The notes beneath the pieces are model-generated. The model ran no database searches. It was given only the letters and a program-made list of their open reading frames with translations, and was not told where the DNA came from. Shown here in pieces: positions 1-6,927 of a stretch of 14,477 nt of DNA (positions are counted from its first letter, which is position 1; the number at the start of each line of letters is the position of its first letter). The position numbers and the translations under genes are program-made. Source of the DNA: Rickettsiales bacterium (GTDB taxonomy: Bacteria > Pseudomonadota > Alphaproteobacteria > Rs-D84); assembly GCA_031278055.1 (NCBI GenBank), contig JAITLD010000011.1, positions 1 to 14,477 on the forward strand. Direction: 5' to 3'.

Positions 1-1112
1 TCAAAATTTATTCGCGACATTTCGTAAATCCGGCGAAACGCCGCGCGCTTTTCCTCATTTGCCCCGTCCAATCCATAGACAACCCGCTCCATACGATCAA
101 AATTTTCGTAATTTTTCAAGACGTCTATGTCAAACGCCATGTTGAACGGCGCGTCCGGCTTATACGATGCAAAGAACCATCTCACCATTTCCGGCGTGTA
201 AATTTCCAAAACGCTGTCCACCGAAAATCCGTTGCCAATCGAGGAAGACATTTTCTTTTTTTCGCCCTTCGGCAAAACAAACGCGTATTTCGCATAGACG
301 GGCGCCGAGGCGCCAAATATTTCCCTGACAATAACTTTCGCGGTGTCGAACGACCCGCCGGCCGACGAATGATCTGTTCCGCCCGGCTCGAAATCCACGT
401 CCTCGTATTTCCATCGCATGGGCCAATCAATTCGCCACGGCAGTTTCAGACGCCTTGATTCGCGCAGATTAATTGTTTCCTTGTGCCCGCACAAACTGCA
501 TTCGTAATCGATAGTTTTTTTATCCGCGTTATAATTCGAAAATTTTATGCCGCGGTCGCGGTTGCATTTTCCGCAATAAGTTTCTATTGGAAACCAATCG
601 GAATCGATTTCATTGGTTTTGAATTCTTGCAGAATCTCGCGGATTTTTCCGGCCGAATCCGCAACTTTGACTATCAAATCGTTATAGGCGCCGCCGCGAT
701 ACATTTTGCTTTGATATATAAATTTGATATTTGCGATTCCCAAAACTGGCGCGATTTTTTCAAGAGTCACTTCGTTATGCCGCGCATAGGAATCCTCGGT
801 CCCGTAGACATCCGGAATATCGACAATCGGCTGATACAGCAGCGATTTCAGCATTTCCTGCTCTGGCATGTCGGAGGGAACCTTGCGGAAAGTATCGTAA
901 TCGTCCCATGAATAAATGAAGCGCGTTTTTTTTCCCATTCGCGTCAGCGCGCGCGACACCAATTCCGTCGTTATAATTTCGCGAAATTTGCCAATGTGAA
1001 TCGTGCCGGACGGCGTGATTCCGCTGGCAAGAGTATAGATTTCTTTATCGCCTTTCTCGGAAATGATTTTTCGCGCGATCAAATCCGCCCAATGCAATGC
1101 TTCATTTTCCAT
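1..1112 (-). CDS. lysS: Lysyl-tRNA synthetase, class I (N-terminal part, runs off the window)
   Basis: Charges tRNA-Lys with lysine in the cytoplasm. The visible 370 codons hold the class I LysRS signatures: PSGTIHIGKFRE (residues 34-45, the HIGH motif as HIGK), a Cys pair cluster C180/C183 and C205/C208 typical of a zinc knuckle, and KKKMSSS (285-291, the KMSKS loop). The family is usually a little over 500 residues, so the C-terminal anticodon-binding part lies beyond base 1. Start is the ATG at 1110-1112, preceded by a modest GGGG-type ribosome site and a strong promoter. Class I LysRS is typical of archaea but is also the normal enzyme of many alphaproteobacteria, so it is a lineage marker here and not a sign of transfer. 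No frame damage is seen. The gene is missed by a caller that needs a stop codon inside the window. Confidence 0.95.
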   Translation of the reverse strand, partial: MENEALHWADLIARKIISEKGDKEIYTLASGITPSGTIHIGKFREIITTELVSRALTRMGKKTRFIYSWDDYDTFRKVPSDMPEQEMLKSLLYQPIVDIPDVYGTEDSYARHNEVTLEKIAPVLGIANIKFIYQSKMYRGGAYNDLIVKVADSAGKIREILQEFKTNEIDSDWFPIETYCGKCNRDRGIKFSNYNADKKTIDYECSLCGHKETINLRESRRLKLPWRIDWPMRWKYEDVDFEPGGTDHSSAGGSFDTAKVIVREIFGASAPVYAKYAFVLPKGEKKKMSSSIGNGFSVDSVLEIYTPEMVRWFFASYKPDAPFNMAFDIDVLKNYENFDRMERVVYGLDGANEEKRAAFRRIYEMSRINF

Positions 1113-1129
1113 AATTTACCCCGCGCCGC

Positions 1130-1159
1130 ATTATAAAACTATTTCATTCAACTTGTCAA
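1130..1159 (-). promoter_or_regulatory. Sigma-70-type promoter of the LysRS gene
   Basis: On the minus strand, TTGACA (1154-1159) and TATAAT (1130-1135) are separated by 18 bp; both boxes match consensus exactly. The predicted transcript starts near 1123, giving a leader of about 11 nt before the ATG at 1112. Confidence 0.75.
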
Positions 1160-1182
1160 CAAACGCGCAATAGACGGGCGCA

Positions 1183-1211
1183 TTGACTTTGGGGTATGCG
1201 GCACTTATAAT
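1183..1211 (+). promoter_or_regulatory. Sigma-70-type promoter of the APH-fold kinase
   Basis: TTGACT (1183-1188), a 17-bp spacer, then TATAAT (1206-1211). The predicted start is near 1218, about 18 nt ahead of the ATG at 1236, and the leader carries a purine-rich GAGAGAG ribosome site. It lies back to back with the LysRS promoter, with 23 bp between the two -35 boxes. Confidence 0.75.
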
Positions 1212-1235
1212 TTCCCTTAATACTCGAGAGAGATT

Positions 1236-2066
1236 ATGAGCAAAGATTTTTTCACAATGAACGACGATTTTTCCGGAATAATAGCCGCCGCGATTCCCGA
1301 TTCGGATTTTTCCGGCGCGCGACAGATTTCCAGCGGATGGACGAACATTGTCTTCAACGTTCCGGCGCGCGATGCGGAATATATCTTTCGATTTCCGCGT
1401 AATCTTTTCTGGACCCAAACGATAGAAAAGGATGTCGCGTTCGCCAATTTTATCGCGCCGTATGTTTCGATAAAAACTCCGCGCGCAAAATTGATGCGCG
1501 ACAAGTTTGGCCGGCCGTTCTCGGCGCATGAAAAACTGCCTGGAAATTGCCTGACCGAAGTCATGGCCGCATTTTCGAGGGAACAAACGGAAAACGCCAT
1601 CAACGGCATTGCTGAATATTTGGCCGAATTGGCGGCCGTTCCAATCCATTCCTTGCCGGAAATCTGCAAGCAAAAAGAAAGCGACTTTCTGGCGGATTTG
1701 GCGAAAGTATACGAAAAATATCACGGTTTTGACAATGCCTTGCTAGACAGGCCGCAGGATGTCGTCGCGCACGGAGACCTGAATCCCGGAAACATTTTGA
1801 CAAATGCCGACGGGACCATAGCAGGAATCATCGATTACGCGTTCGCGGGACTGTCGCATGCGATTTTTGATTTGTCAAACATTATCAGCCGGTGTCCGGA
1901 CGATTGGAAAAAACCGCTTGCCGACGCGTATAAAAAATCAACCGAAAAAAACATCGACGAAAAATTGCTGGATGAATTTATCAATTGCCGGCGCCAGGTC
2001 GAAGTCGGTTATATCAAATATATGAAGGCGGAAATGCCGGAAATCATCCTGCCCGATGGTTTTTGA
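1236..2066 (+). CDS. APH/choline-kinase-fold phosphotransferase
   Basis: A 276-residue protein of the aminoglycoside phosphotransferase-like kinase family (APH, Pfam PF01636), which moves phosphate from ATP to a small hydroxyl or amino substrate. The catalytic Brenner loop HGDLNPGNIL is at 179-188 (catalytic D181, Mg ligand N186), followed by the metal-binding DYAFAG at 200-205 (D200). An N-lobe strand YIFRFPR is at 49-55, with R52 near where related kinases have the ATP-binding Lys; PG at 102-103 fits the lobe hinge region. Substrate cannot be read from sequence: known relatives act on antibiotics, choline, homoserine or fructosamine. Start is the ATG after GAGAGAG, with its own promoter. 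The last 23 bp overlap the end of the convergent zeta-like kinase gene. Nothing nearby gives a pathway, so resistance should not be assumed. Confidence 0.85.
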   Translation: MSKDFFTMNDDFSGIIAAAIPDSDFSGARQISSGWTNIVFNVPARDAEYIFRFPRNLFWTQTIEKDVAFANFIAPYVSIKTPRAKLMRDKFGRPFSAHEKLPGNCLTEVMAAFSREQTENAINGIAEYLAELAAVPIHSLPEICKQKESDFLADLAKVYEKYHGFDNALLDRPQDVVAHGDLNPGNILTNADGTIAGIIDYAFAGLSHAIFDLSNIISRCPDDWKKPLADAYKKSTEKNIDEKLLDEFINCRRQVEVGYIKYMKAEMPEIILPDGF

Positions 2067-2862
2067 ACCATTTGACTTTGGCGTCGAGAAGCTCGATTTC
2101 GGACATGTTTGCCACATCAATCCGCCCGCGGTATCTTTCAATCGTTCGCCGAACTTCTTCGTCGCCGATTTTTCCGACAAAAACTGGATCGGCGTCAAAC
2201 GCGCTCCATACGACCGCAGACGCACCGGTTATAACACCGGCGGCCGCATCCATTCCGGGAAGCAAAACGTCGTAAAAAAAATCCGCGGATTTTTTCAGAA
2301 CGACGCGTCCCTGCTCTATCCCATTGGCGGCCGCGCGTCGTTGAATAAAATTATCCGAAACCGATTTTGGAACTGCTAGAATATGGTATTCGACCGAATA
2401 TCCGGCATTCGCGAGCAGCGAGGAAACATATTTTTCAAATTCGGGCGACAACAATGTCATCTCGAACAACAGGGCGAATCCCGACGCGATCAATTTCTCC
2501 AATGCGAGCAATAATGTCAATAGCGCGAACGCGTTTGTGTTTTCGCGCAATTTTTCATCGCCGAACATTCGGCGGATTTCACCCAAACGCGGATGATATT
2601 TTACAAAATTCCTGACCGCGACATGAACCAGCTCTACCCCGATTGCCCCAAAGAACGCCGCAGCGGCCGGAAATAATTGCGTCGATTTTCCCGACCCGCT
2701 CTGTCCGCAAAGACGCACGCATATCTTGCCTTTGCCGCCCGTGATTTCACAAACCGCTTTATCTGCGGCGGCCAGGCATTCCGCGTCGGAGAAACCCAGG
2801 GACAAATCGTCCGGATTCCAAAATCTTGTGAATTCAATCGCTCTTCGGCGAAGTTTTTCCAT
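2044..2862 (-). CDS. Zeta-toxin-like P-loop kinase
   Basis: A 272-residue P-loop kinase resembling the zeta toxin family (PF06414), which phosphorylates UDP-sugar precursors of the cell wall or other small substrates. Walker A is GQSGSGKST at 53-61. YHPRLGEIRRM (89-99) resembles the HP-containing segment of zeta proteins. LLFEMTL (131-137, E134) matches the place of the family's substrate-loop E-T, and NAGYSVEYHILAVPKSVSDNFIQRR (152-176) is the GY...lavp...R block with R175/R176 as candidate catalytic arginines. The ATG comes 3 nt after the TGA of the CcrM frame with no good ribosome site of its own, so translation is probably coupled to the end of CcrM. No epsilon/PezA-type antitoxin is adjacent, so it may be a chromosomal housekeeping or orphan member and not a toxin. 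The family call is good; the toxic activity is unproven. Confidence 0.75.
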   Translation of the reverse strand: MEKLRRRAIEFTRFWNPDDLSLGFSDAECLAAADKAVCEITGGKGKICVRLCGQSGSGKSTQLFPAAAAFFGAIGVELVHVAVRNFVKYHPRLGEIRRMFGDEKLRENTNAFALLTLLLALEKLIASGFALLFEMTLLSPEFEKYVSSLLANAGYSVEYHILAVPKSVSDNFIQRRAAANGIEQGRVVLKKSADFFYDVLLPGMDAAAGVITGASAVVWSAFDADPVFVGKIGDEEVRRTIERYRGRIDVANMSEIELLDAKVKWFKNHRAG

Positions 2863-2865
2863 ATA

Positions 2866-3150
2866 TCATGCAGCCATCTGCTTTTTAATGTCGCGATAGA
2901 CTGCGCGCAAATCGTCGATTCCAACCAGCTTTCCGTCTTTCCTTTCAACAGACCAGTAATCCCAGCCGTTGAACGACACCGCATTCTGAATTCTCGCCGC
3001 CATAACATGAATCGAAGCGCGTCCAAGCAACGTGTGCCGCAACTGCCCGTCGCGCGTTATCATCACGCGATCGCCGCGGCGCCCGACCAATGTCTGCCCG
3101 ACAGAAAGCAATCCGTTCGCAATCAATTCGGCGAACGCGACTTTTTCCTC
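2866..3150 (-). pseudogene. ccrM: C-terminal (DNA-contacting) domain of CcrM, cut off by an in-frame TAA
   Basis: Directly after the TAA at 3151-3153, and in the same frame as the catalytic part, 94 codons stay open to a TGA at 2866-2868. They encode the domain found at the C-terminus of CcrM: EEKVAFAELIANGLL at the start, then SIH near the middle and FNGWDYWSVE, matching the SIH...NGW...W pattern I recall from CcrM proteins. Catalytic part, stop codon and this domain add up to about 364 codons, close to the 358 residues of Caulobacter CcrM. The only standard restart codon early in it is a TTG at 3124-3126, 24 nt beyond the stop, with no ribosome site directly ahead of it, although an AAGAGG sequence overlaps the stop. 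The domain shows no further damage. It may be made by readthrough, by weak restart, or not at all; a base-call error is also possible. Confidence 0.8.
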
Positions 3151-3960
3151 TTACCTTTTCGGCCTTGCGACCTCTATCTGCGATAAATCAACCGACCCGA
3201 CGGACGCAATGCGTTCGCGCGCCGCTGCGACATACTTTTCATCCCGCTCGATTCCGATAAAATTACGCGACAATTCGCGCGCCGCCGCCCCCGTCGTTCC
3301 AGATCCGAAAAATGGATCCAAAATCGTGTCGCCCGCCCGCGTGCTGGACAGAATTACGCGACGCAGCAATTCAAGCGGCTTTTGCGTGCTGTGCAGGGAT
3401 TTTCCGTTTTCGTCTTTCAATCGTTCGGCCCCCAAACAAATGTCGATGTGCCAGTCCGACCGCATTTGCTTGCCATTATTGTATTTTTTCATCGTTTCAT
3501 AATTGAACGCGTATTTTCCGGTTTTACGCGGCGTCGCCCAAATCAACGTCTCATGCGCGTTGGCAAACCGAGTCCCGCGAAAATTCGGCATTGGATTTGT
3601 CTTTACCCACACAATATCATTCAAAACCCAAAACCCAAGCTCTTGCATAATCCGGCCTATGCGGAAAATATTGTGATACGTTCCGATCGCCCACATAGAA
3701 CCGTCCGGTTTCAAAATGCGCTTGCATTCGACAAGCCATTTTTCGGTGAATTCATCATAGGCCTCCGGCGTTTCGAACCCGTCCCATGAATCGCGCACGG
3801 CGCGGGTCGCGGTCTGGTCCTCGGGCCTGTAAAGAACCTTTTTTCCCAGTTGCAGGTTATACGGCGGATCGGCAAAAACAGCGTCAACCGAACCGTCTGG
3901 AATCCGCGGCAGGACATCTATGCAGTCGCCCGCAAAAACTTTGTTAATAAATTCTCTCAC
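3151..3960 (-). CDS. ccrM: CcrM-type adenine-N6 DNA methyltransferase (GANTC), catalytic domain
   Basis: Beta-class N6-adenine methyltransferase. CcrM methylates GANTC and acts as a cell-cycle regulator in alphaproteobacteria. The catalytic DPPYNLQL is at 31-38 and comes before the AdoMet-binding DPFFGSGTTG at 215-224, the beta-class order. NPMPNFRGTRFANAHETLIW (122-141) and HSTQKPLELLRR (190-201) are typical of the CcrM/HinfI group. Start is the GTG at 3958-3960: a TAA lies two codons upstream in frame, and the next possible starts would cut into the conserved GDCIDVL segment. The product ends at a TAA after residue 269, where CcrM should continue into its C-terminal domain; that domain is intact downstream in the same frame. 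In Caulobacter the C-terminal domain is needed for DNA binding, so the 269-residue product alone is doubtful as an active GANTC methylase. Confidence 0.9.
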   Translation of the reverse strand: MREFINKVFAGDCIDVLPRIPDGSVDAVFADPPYNLQLGKKVLYRPEDQTATRAVRDSWDGFETPEAYDEFTEKWLVECKRILKPDGSMWAIGTYHNIFRIGRIMQELGFWVLNDIVWVKTNPMPNFRGTRFANAHETLIWATPRKTGKYAFNYETMKKYNNGKQMRSDWHIDICLGAERLKDENGKSLHSTQKPLELLRRVILSSTRAGDTILDPFFGSGTTGAAARELSRNFIGIERDEKYVAAARERIASVGSVDLSQIEVARPKR

Positions 3961-4063
3961 AAATTATATTTTATCATAAAACGGGCCGACATCTTAGCGC
4001 GACCGATAGAATTTTGTAAAATAAATTTCTTGATTTTTTTATTTTTCTTAATTTCCGCGGGGC

Positions 4064-4092
4064 TTGACGCGAATGGGATAATACAATAAAAT
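4064..4092 (+). promoter_or_regulatory. Sigma-70-type promoter of the ureohydrolase-like gene
   Basis: TTGACG (4064-4069), 17-bp spacer, TAAAAT (4087-4092). Predicted start near 4099, leaving a leader of about 24 nt that contains the ribosome site AAGGGAG just upstream of the ATG at 4123. Confidence 0.65.
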
Positions 4093-4122
4093 CACTTTTT
4101 ATAATCGCTAAAAGGGAGAAAA

Positions 4123-4875
4123 ATGGAAAAGTTAGGCATAATGTCATTTTCAAAAATGGGAATGGGACTTAATAAAGAAAGTCATGGATACCATGTAATA
4201 GAGGATTTGGCCGAGGAAATCTCCGGCCGTCCGGTTTATAAAATTTGGAGCAACTGGCCGAAAGATATGGACGGATACAAAGAACAAAACCTGCACGTAA
4301 AGAGATACGTTCAGATATTGCTGGCAAGATGCGAACGCCTGCTCGTGTTCTCCGAAGACCATTCCCTGGTCGCGGGAATATTTTCATCGTTCGGTATACA
4401 GCCTTTCAATATGACTTACATAGATTCGCACCCAGACTTCAACACCTGGACCAGCTCGATAACAAAATTGCCGCACGGAATGTCATTGGCGACATTGTGC
4501 GGAATGGAGGGGCCATATTTCAAAGACCTGGCCGGTAAAATCGAAAATCTGCAAATTATAGGCGGCTACGAGGCGGAGCCACAGGAAATCGAGCACTTGA
4601 AGCGCCTGTCTTATAGTTGCATGAAACCTGTCGAATTCCAATATCACGGCGATTGGAAAAACAATGGATTATCGCTTGACCTAGACGCGATAAAAGATTT
4701 CAAGGCCTGCAACTATCATGTAGGCGTGATGACTTATGATGAAATCCGGCCTGTTGTCAAGAAATTGCGCGGCAGTAAAATCATAGAAATTTCTGAATTC
4801 AATCCCGACAATGGATACGACGATTACGAAAAAAACATTATCGGCGAACTATTGCGGACAATTATCAGCGCATGA
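4123..4875 (+). CDS. Divergent arginase/agmatinase-superfamily protein
   Basis: A 250-residue protein with the ureohydrolase metal-site pattern, so probably a binuclear-metal (Mn) hydrolase of a guanidino or amidino compound. The usual ligands are all present in order: H80 in SEDHS (family GGDHS), D101, H103 and D105 in YIDSHPDF (family DAHxD), and D186 and D188 in SLDLDAI (family SxDxDxxDP). HGM at 118-120 and EISEFNP (222-228) match the later family blocks. It departs from standard arginases and agmatinases by its shorter length, by SED in place of GGD, and by losing the P after the last Asp pair, so the substrate cannot be named. Start is supported by AAGGGAG four bases ahead of the ATG. 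It is a single-gene unit, divergent from ccrM and convergent with the OmpA-like gene. Confidence 0.75.
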   Translation: MEKLGIMSFSKMGMGLNKESHGYHVIEDLAEEISGRPVYKIWSNWPKDMDGYKEQNLHVKRYVQILLARCERLLVFSEDHSLVAGIFSSFGIQPFNMTYIDSHPDFNTWTSSITKLPHGMSLATLCGMEGPYFKDLAGKIENLQIIGGYEAEPQEIEHLKRLSYSCMKPVEFQYHGDWKNNGLSLDLDAIKDFKACNYHVGVMTYDEIRPVVKKLRGSKIIEISEFNPDNGYDDYEKNIIGELLRTIISA

Positions 4876-4880
4876 CCCGC

Positions 4881-4905
4881 GCGGCCATGCGACAGGCCGC
4901 ATTTT
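4881..4905 (+). terminator. Possible weak Rho-independent terminator after the ureohydrolase-like gene
   Basis: GCGGCC (4881-4886) and GGCCGC (4895-4900) can pair as a 6-bp GC stem with an 8-nt loop, followed by ATTTT. The T-run is short, so this is tentative. It sits 5 bp after the TGA at 4873-4875. The rest of the 118-bp convergent gap holds a perfect AT-rich hairpin, GATTTTCAAAATC (4967-4979), but nothing else recognised. Confidence 0.35.
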
Positions 4906-4993
4906 GCCAAACGCACATAAATTTTTCCGCAACCGGATTCTGAAAACAATCGCGGCGCCGGCCGATGATTTTCAAAATCCGCATAACCAATAA

Positions 4994-6067
4994 TTACGGA
5001 TTTGTCAGGCGTAATTCGATACGGCGGTTTTTTTGCAAATCCTTTGCGGTTTTTCCTTCGACCAGCGGACGGGTTTCGCCAAATCCCGCGGGTATCAGAC
5101 GAAGTCCGGCAACGCCATGTTTTTCCAATTGCCTCACGACTTCTTTCGCCCGCAACAATGACAGCTCCAAATTATTCTTATACAATTTCGCGCCTTTTCT
5201 TACCGGCAGTTTGTCAGTGTGCCCGTCGACGCGAATCACCCATTGAACGTTTTGCGGGATTTTCGCCTCCATATTTTTTATTATGCCAGCTATGATTTTA
5301 ATCTGATTATTTCCTTCATGCGACAGGGTAAATCCGCCGACCGGAAACAGTATATCGCTCGAAATCACAAAGCGATCGCTGGACACGTCGACGCCATTCA
5401 TTCCGGAAAGCGCATCGCGGACCGCGCCGAAAAATTGCGACTGATACTTGCTCAGCTGGTTCAATTCTGAAACCCTGTCGGCAAGCGCCTTGTTCAACCG
5501 CTCGGCCAATGCGGCATATTCGACCTCGCGCGCTTCGCGCGTCCGCTCGGCCGCCGATAGCGCGCTGTTCATGCGCTCGATTTCCGCTTGCAATCCGGCC
5601 GCGCGCGCCTGCAACTCGCGACTGTCCATTTCAAGTTTTTCTTTTACGTTCAGTTCGTTTTGCATTTTCCTAACCACATTTTCCATATTCTCGCGCTCGG
5701 TCTCTAAATCGTAAAGTTTCTTTTCATACGCGGCGACCATCTCCATCTGCTCTTGCGTCAGTTTATTTTTTTCAGACGTCAATTCCGTGCGCTGACTATC
5801 GATGGCCAGCAATTCGTCGCGTGCGGCAATCAGCAAATCCTTGGCCTGCTGCTCGCTTTCCTGCAACCGCATGATTTGCTCGGTCTGCGTGGCGTTTATT
5901 TTGCGCAATTCCGCCACCTTGGCCACATCCCCGCCTTTCCTAAAAACATTCGTCGTGGTCCACAGAAACACGAACACTATCAAAAGGAAAATCAAAATTA
6001 TGACCAAGTTCGAAAACAAATCCACAAACGAAGGCCAGGAATTATTTTTTTCTCTCACTCTCAGCAT
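4994..6067 (-). CDS. MotB/TolR-like inner-membrane protein with coiled coil and OmpA peptidoglycan-binding domain
   Basis: A 357-residue stator-type partner protein. A short cytoplasmic N-terminus leads into one membrane helix (about 19-37); D16 at its start (WPSFVDLFSN) is where MotB-like proteins carry the proton-relaying Asp. A long charged coiled coil spans about 48-205. The OmpA-like domain follows (about 230-355) with DGHTDKLP (281-288), NLELSLLRAKEVV (299-311), GFGETRP (328-334) and NRRIELRL (347-354), the residues that grip peptidoglycan. The ATG has a strong AGGAG ribosome site. It follows the MotA/TolQ-like gene by a short gap and surely forms a complex with it. No flagellar, Tol or TonB genes are nearby. 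Alphaproteobacteria often carry such a pair, annotated as ExbB-like plus peptidoglycan-binding protein; the job is unknown and is probably proton-driven work on the cell wall. Confidence 0.88.
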   Translation of the reverse strand: MLRVREKNNSWPSFVDLFSNLVIILIFLLIVFVFLWTTTNVFRKGGDVAKVAELRKINATQTEQIMRLQESEQQAKDLLIAARDELLAIDSQRTELTSEKNKLTQEQMEMVAAYEKKLYDLETERENMENVVRKMQNELNVKEKLEMDSRELQARAAGLQAEIERMNSALSAAERTREAREVEYAALAERLNKALADRVSELNQLSKYQSQFFGAVRDALSGMNGVDVSSDRFVISSDILFPVGGFTLSHEGNNQIKIIAGIIKNMEAKIPQNVQWVIRVDGHTDKLPVRKGAKLYKNNLELSLLRAKEVVRQLEKHGVAGLRLIPAGFGETRPLVEGKTAKDLQKNRRIELRLTNP

Positions 6068-6108
6068 TTTTCTCTCCTATTTTTTTATTTTCCTTTTATT
6101 TGGAAAAT

Positions 6109-6867
6109 TTACAGTTGTTTTTTTGCAATCGTGTTTTCAAGTTTCTCGACCGCGTTTGCGAGTTCCGCAACATCGGGCGATACGCGCGTGCGTCCGGCCA
6201 GACCCTCTTCGAGTTCCCGAAACAATGCGTTCTGCGCCAGCTGCGCCTGCAATCCCAAAAATCCGACAAGCAATGATCCGCCCAAACCGAAAAATGATGT
6301 CGAAAAAGCCGTCCCGATTCCTTTCAACGGATTCGCAAGCCCGATACGCATGGCCTCGGCCGCGCCCTCGTCTTCAAACGAAAGATTGTTTAACAATTCC
6401 GCAAAACCGCCCGTCGTATGCAACAACCCCCAGAATGTCCCGAGAAGTCCCAAAAAAATCAGAATGTTCGTCAGATATCGGATGGATTCGCGCTGGTCCT
6501 CGAACCTGCTGACGATTATATCGAGAAAATTGTTGAGCGTCTGGGCGGAAATAAACGAATTGCCGGACAGCCGCGCGCGATTAAGCATGATGGCGATTGG
6601 GCGTAATACAACAGGCGGATAATCATCCTGCGACCGCAATTTGTTTCCAAAATATCGCCGCATCCACTTATATTCGGGAAGCAACGCAAAAATCTGGATA
6701 AATGTCAAAAGGGTTCCGAAAATAGTAATACCGATAATCGCGCCGTTCATATAGATATTCGTGACGGCATATCGCATGAAATCATCGCGAATATAAACCG
6801 CCCCTATAACGACAAACGCGGTGAACAGCGCCATCCTGTCAAGATTTTTGTGAAACTGGCCGGCCAC
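6109..6867 (-). CDS. MotA/TolQ/ExbB-family proton channel subunit
   Basis: Membrane subunit of a proton-driven stator complex. Numbering from the first upstream in-frame TTG, hydrophobic segments lie at about 22-36, 48-72, 142-162 and 195-218. The MotA/TolQ core is visible as ILIFLGLLGTFWGLLHTTGG (145-164) and NPLKGIGTAFSTSFFGLGGSLL (189-210), the two pore-lining helices of the family. Start choice: the open frame reaches a TTG at 6897, but that codon touches the -10 box of the likely promoter. GTG at 6865-6867 has the ribosome site AAGGGA six bases ahead and is preferred (252 residues); ATG at 6871-6873 is the alternative. It is first in a two-gene operon with the OmpA-like protein. Most similar in type to the alphaproteobacterial ExbB-like proteins; which process it powers is not shown. 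Confidence 0.88.
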   Translation of the reverse strand: MAGQFHKNLDRMALFTAFVVIGAVYIRDDFMRYAVTNIYMNGAIIGITIFGTLLTFIQIFALLPEYKWMRRYFGNKLRSQDDYPPVVLRPIAIMLNRARLSGNSFISAQTLNNFLDIIVSRFEDQRESIRYLTNILIFLGLLGTFWGLLHTTGGFAELLNNLSFEDEGAAEAMRIGLANPLKGIGTAFSTSFFGLGGSLLVGFLGLQAQLAQNALFRELEEGLAGRTRVSPDVAELANAVEKLENTIAKKQL

Positions 6868-6887
6868 AATCATTCCCTTTACCGCCA

Positions 6888-6917
6888 AGTTTAGCAAGTT
6901 TCAATCAAACGCGTCAA
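6888..6917 (-). promoter_or_regulatory. Candidate promoter of the stator-like operon
   Basis: Minus strand TTGACG (6912-6917), 18-bp spacer, TAAACT (6888-6893). The -35 is good, the -10 is 4 of 6. The predicted start near 6881 leaves a short leader that contains the AAGGGA ribosome site for GTG 6867, which supports that start over the upstream TTG. Confidence 0.5.
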
Positions 6918-6927
6918 GAGAGAATTT

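Noticed and set aside
1..1112. Archaeal-type LysRS as evidence of gene transfer
   Set aside because: Class I LysRS is common in alphaproteobacteria, and codon use matches the neighbouring genes.
1236..2066. Aminoglycoside resistance gene
   Set aside because: Only the general APH-fold catalytic motifs are visible; no mobile element or resistance neighbours, and composition is native.
3151..3153. Alternative genetic code in which TAA is read as an amino acid
   Set aside because: Other genes here (map, OmpA-like, ClpB, amidase, TcmP, radical SAM) end properly at TAA and no other conserved domain contains an in-frame TAA.
4994..6867. ZorA/ZorB of a Zorya anti-phage system
   Set aside because: The stator-like pair resembles ZorAB in domain type, but no ZorC, ZorD or ZorE-like gene is adjacent; the neighbours are a ureohydrolase-like gene and map. 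The short MotA-like protein also lacks the long tail expected for ZorA.
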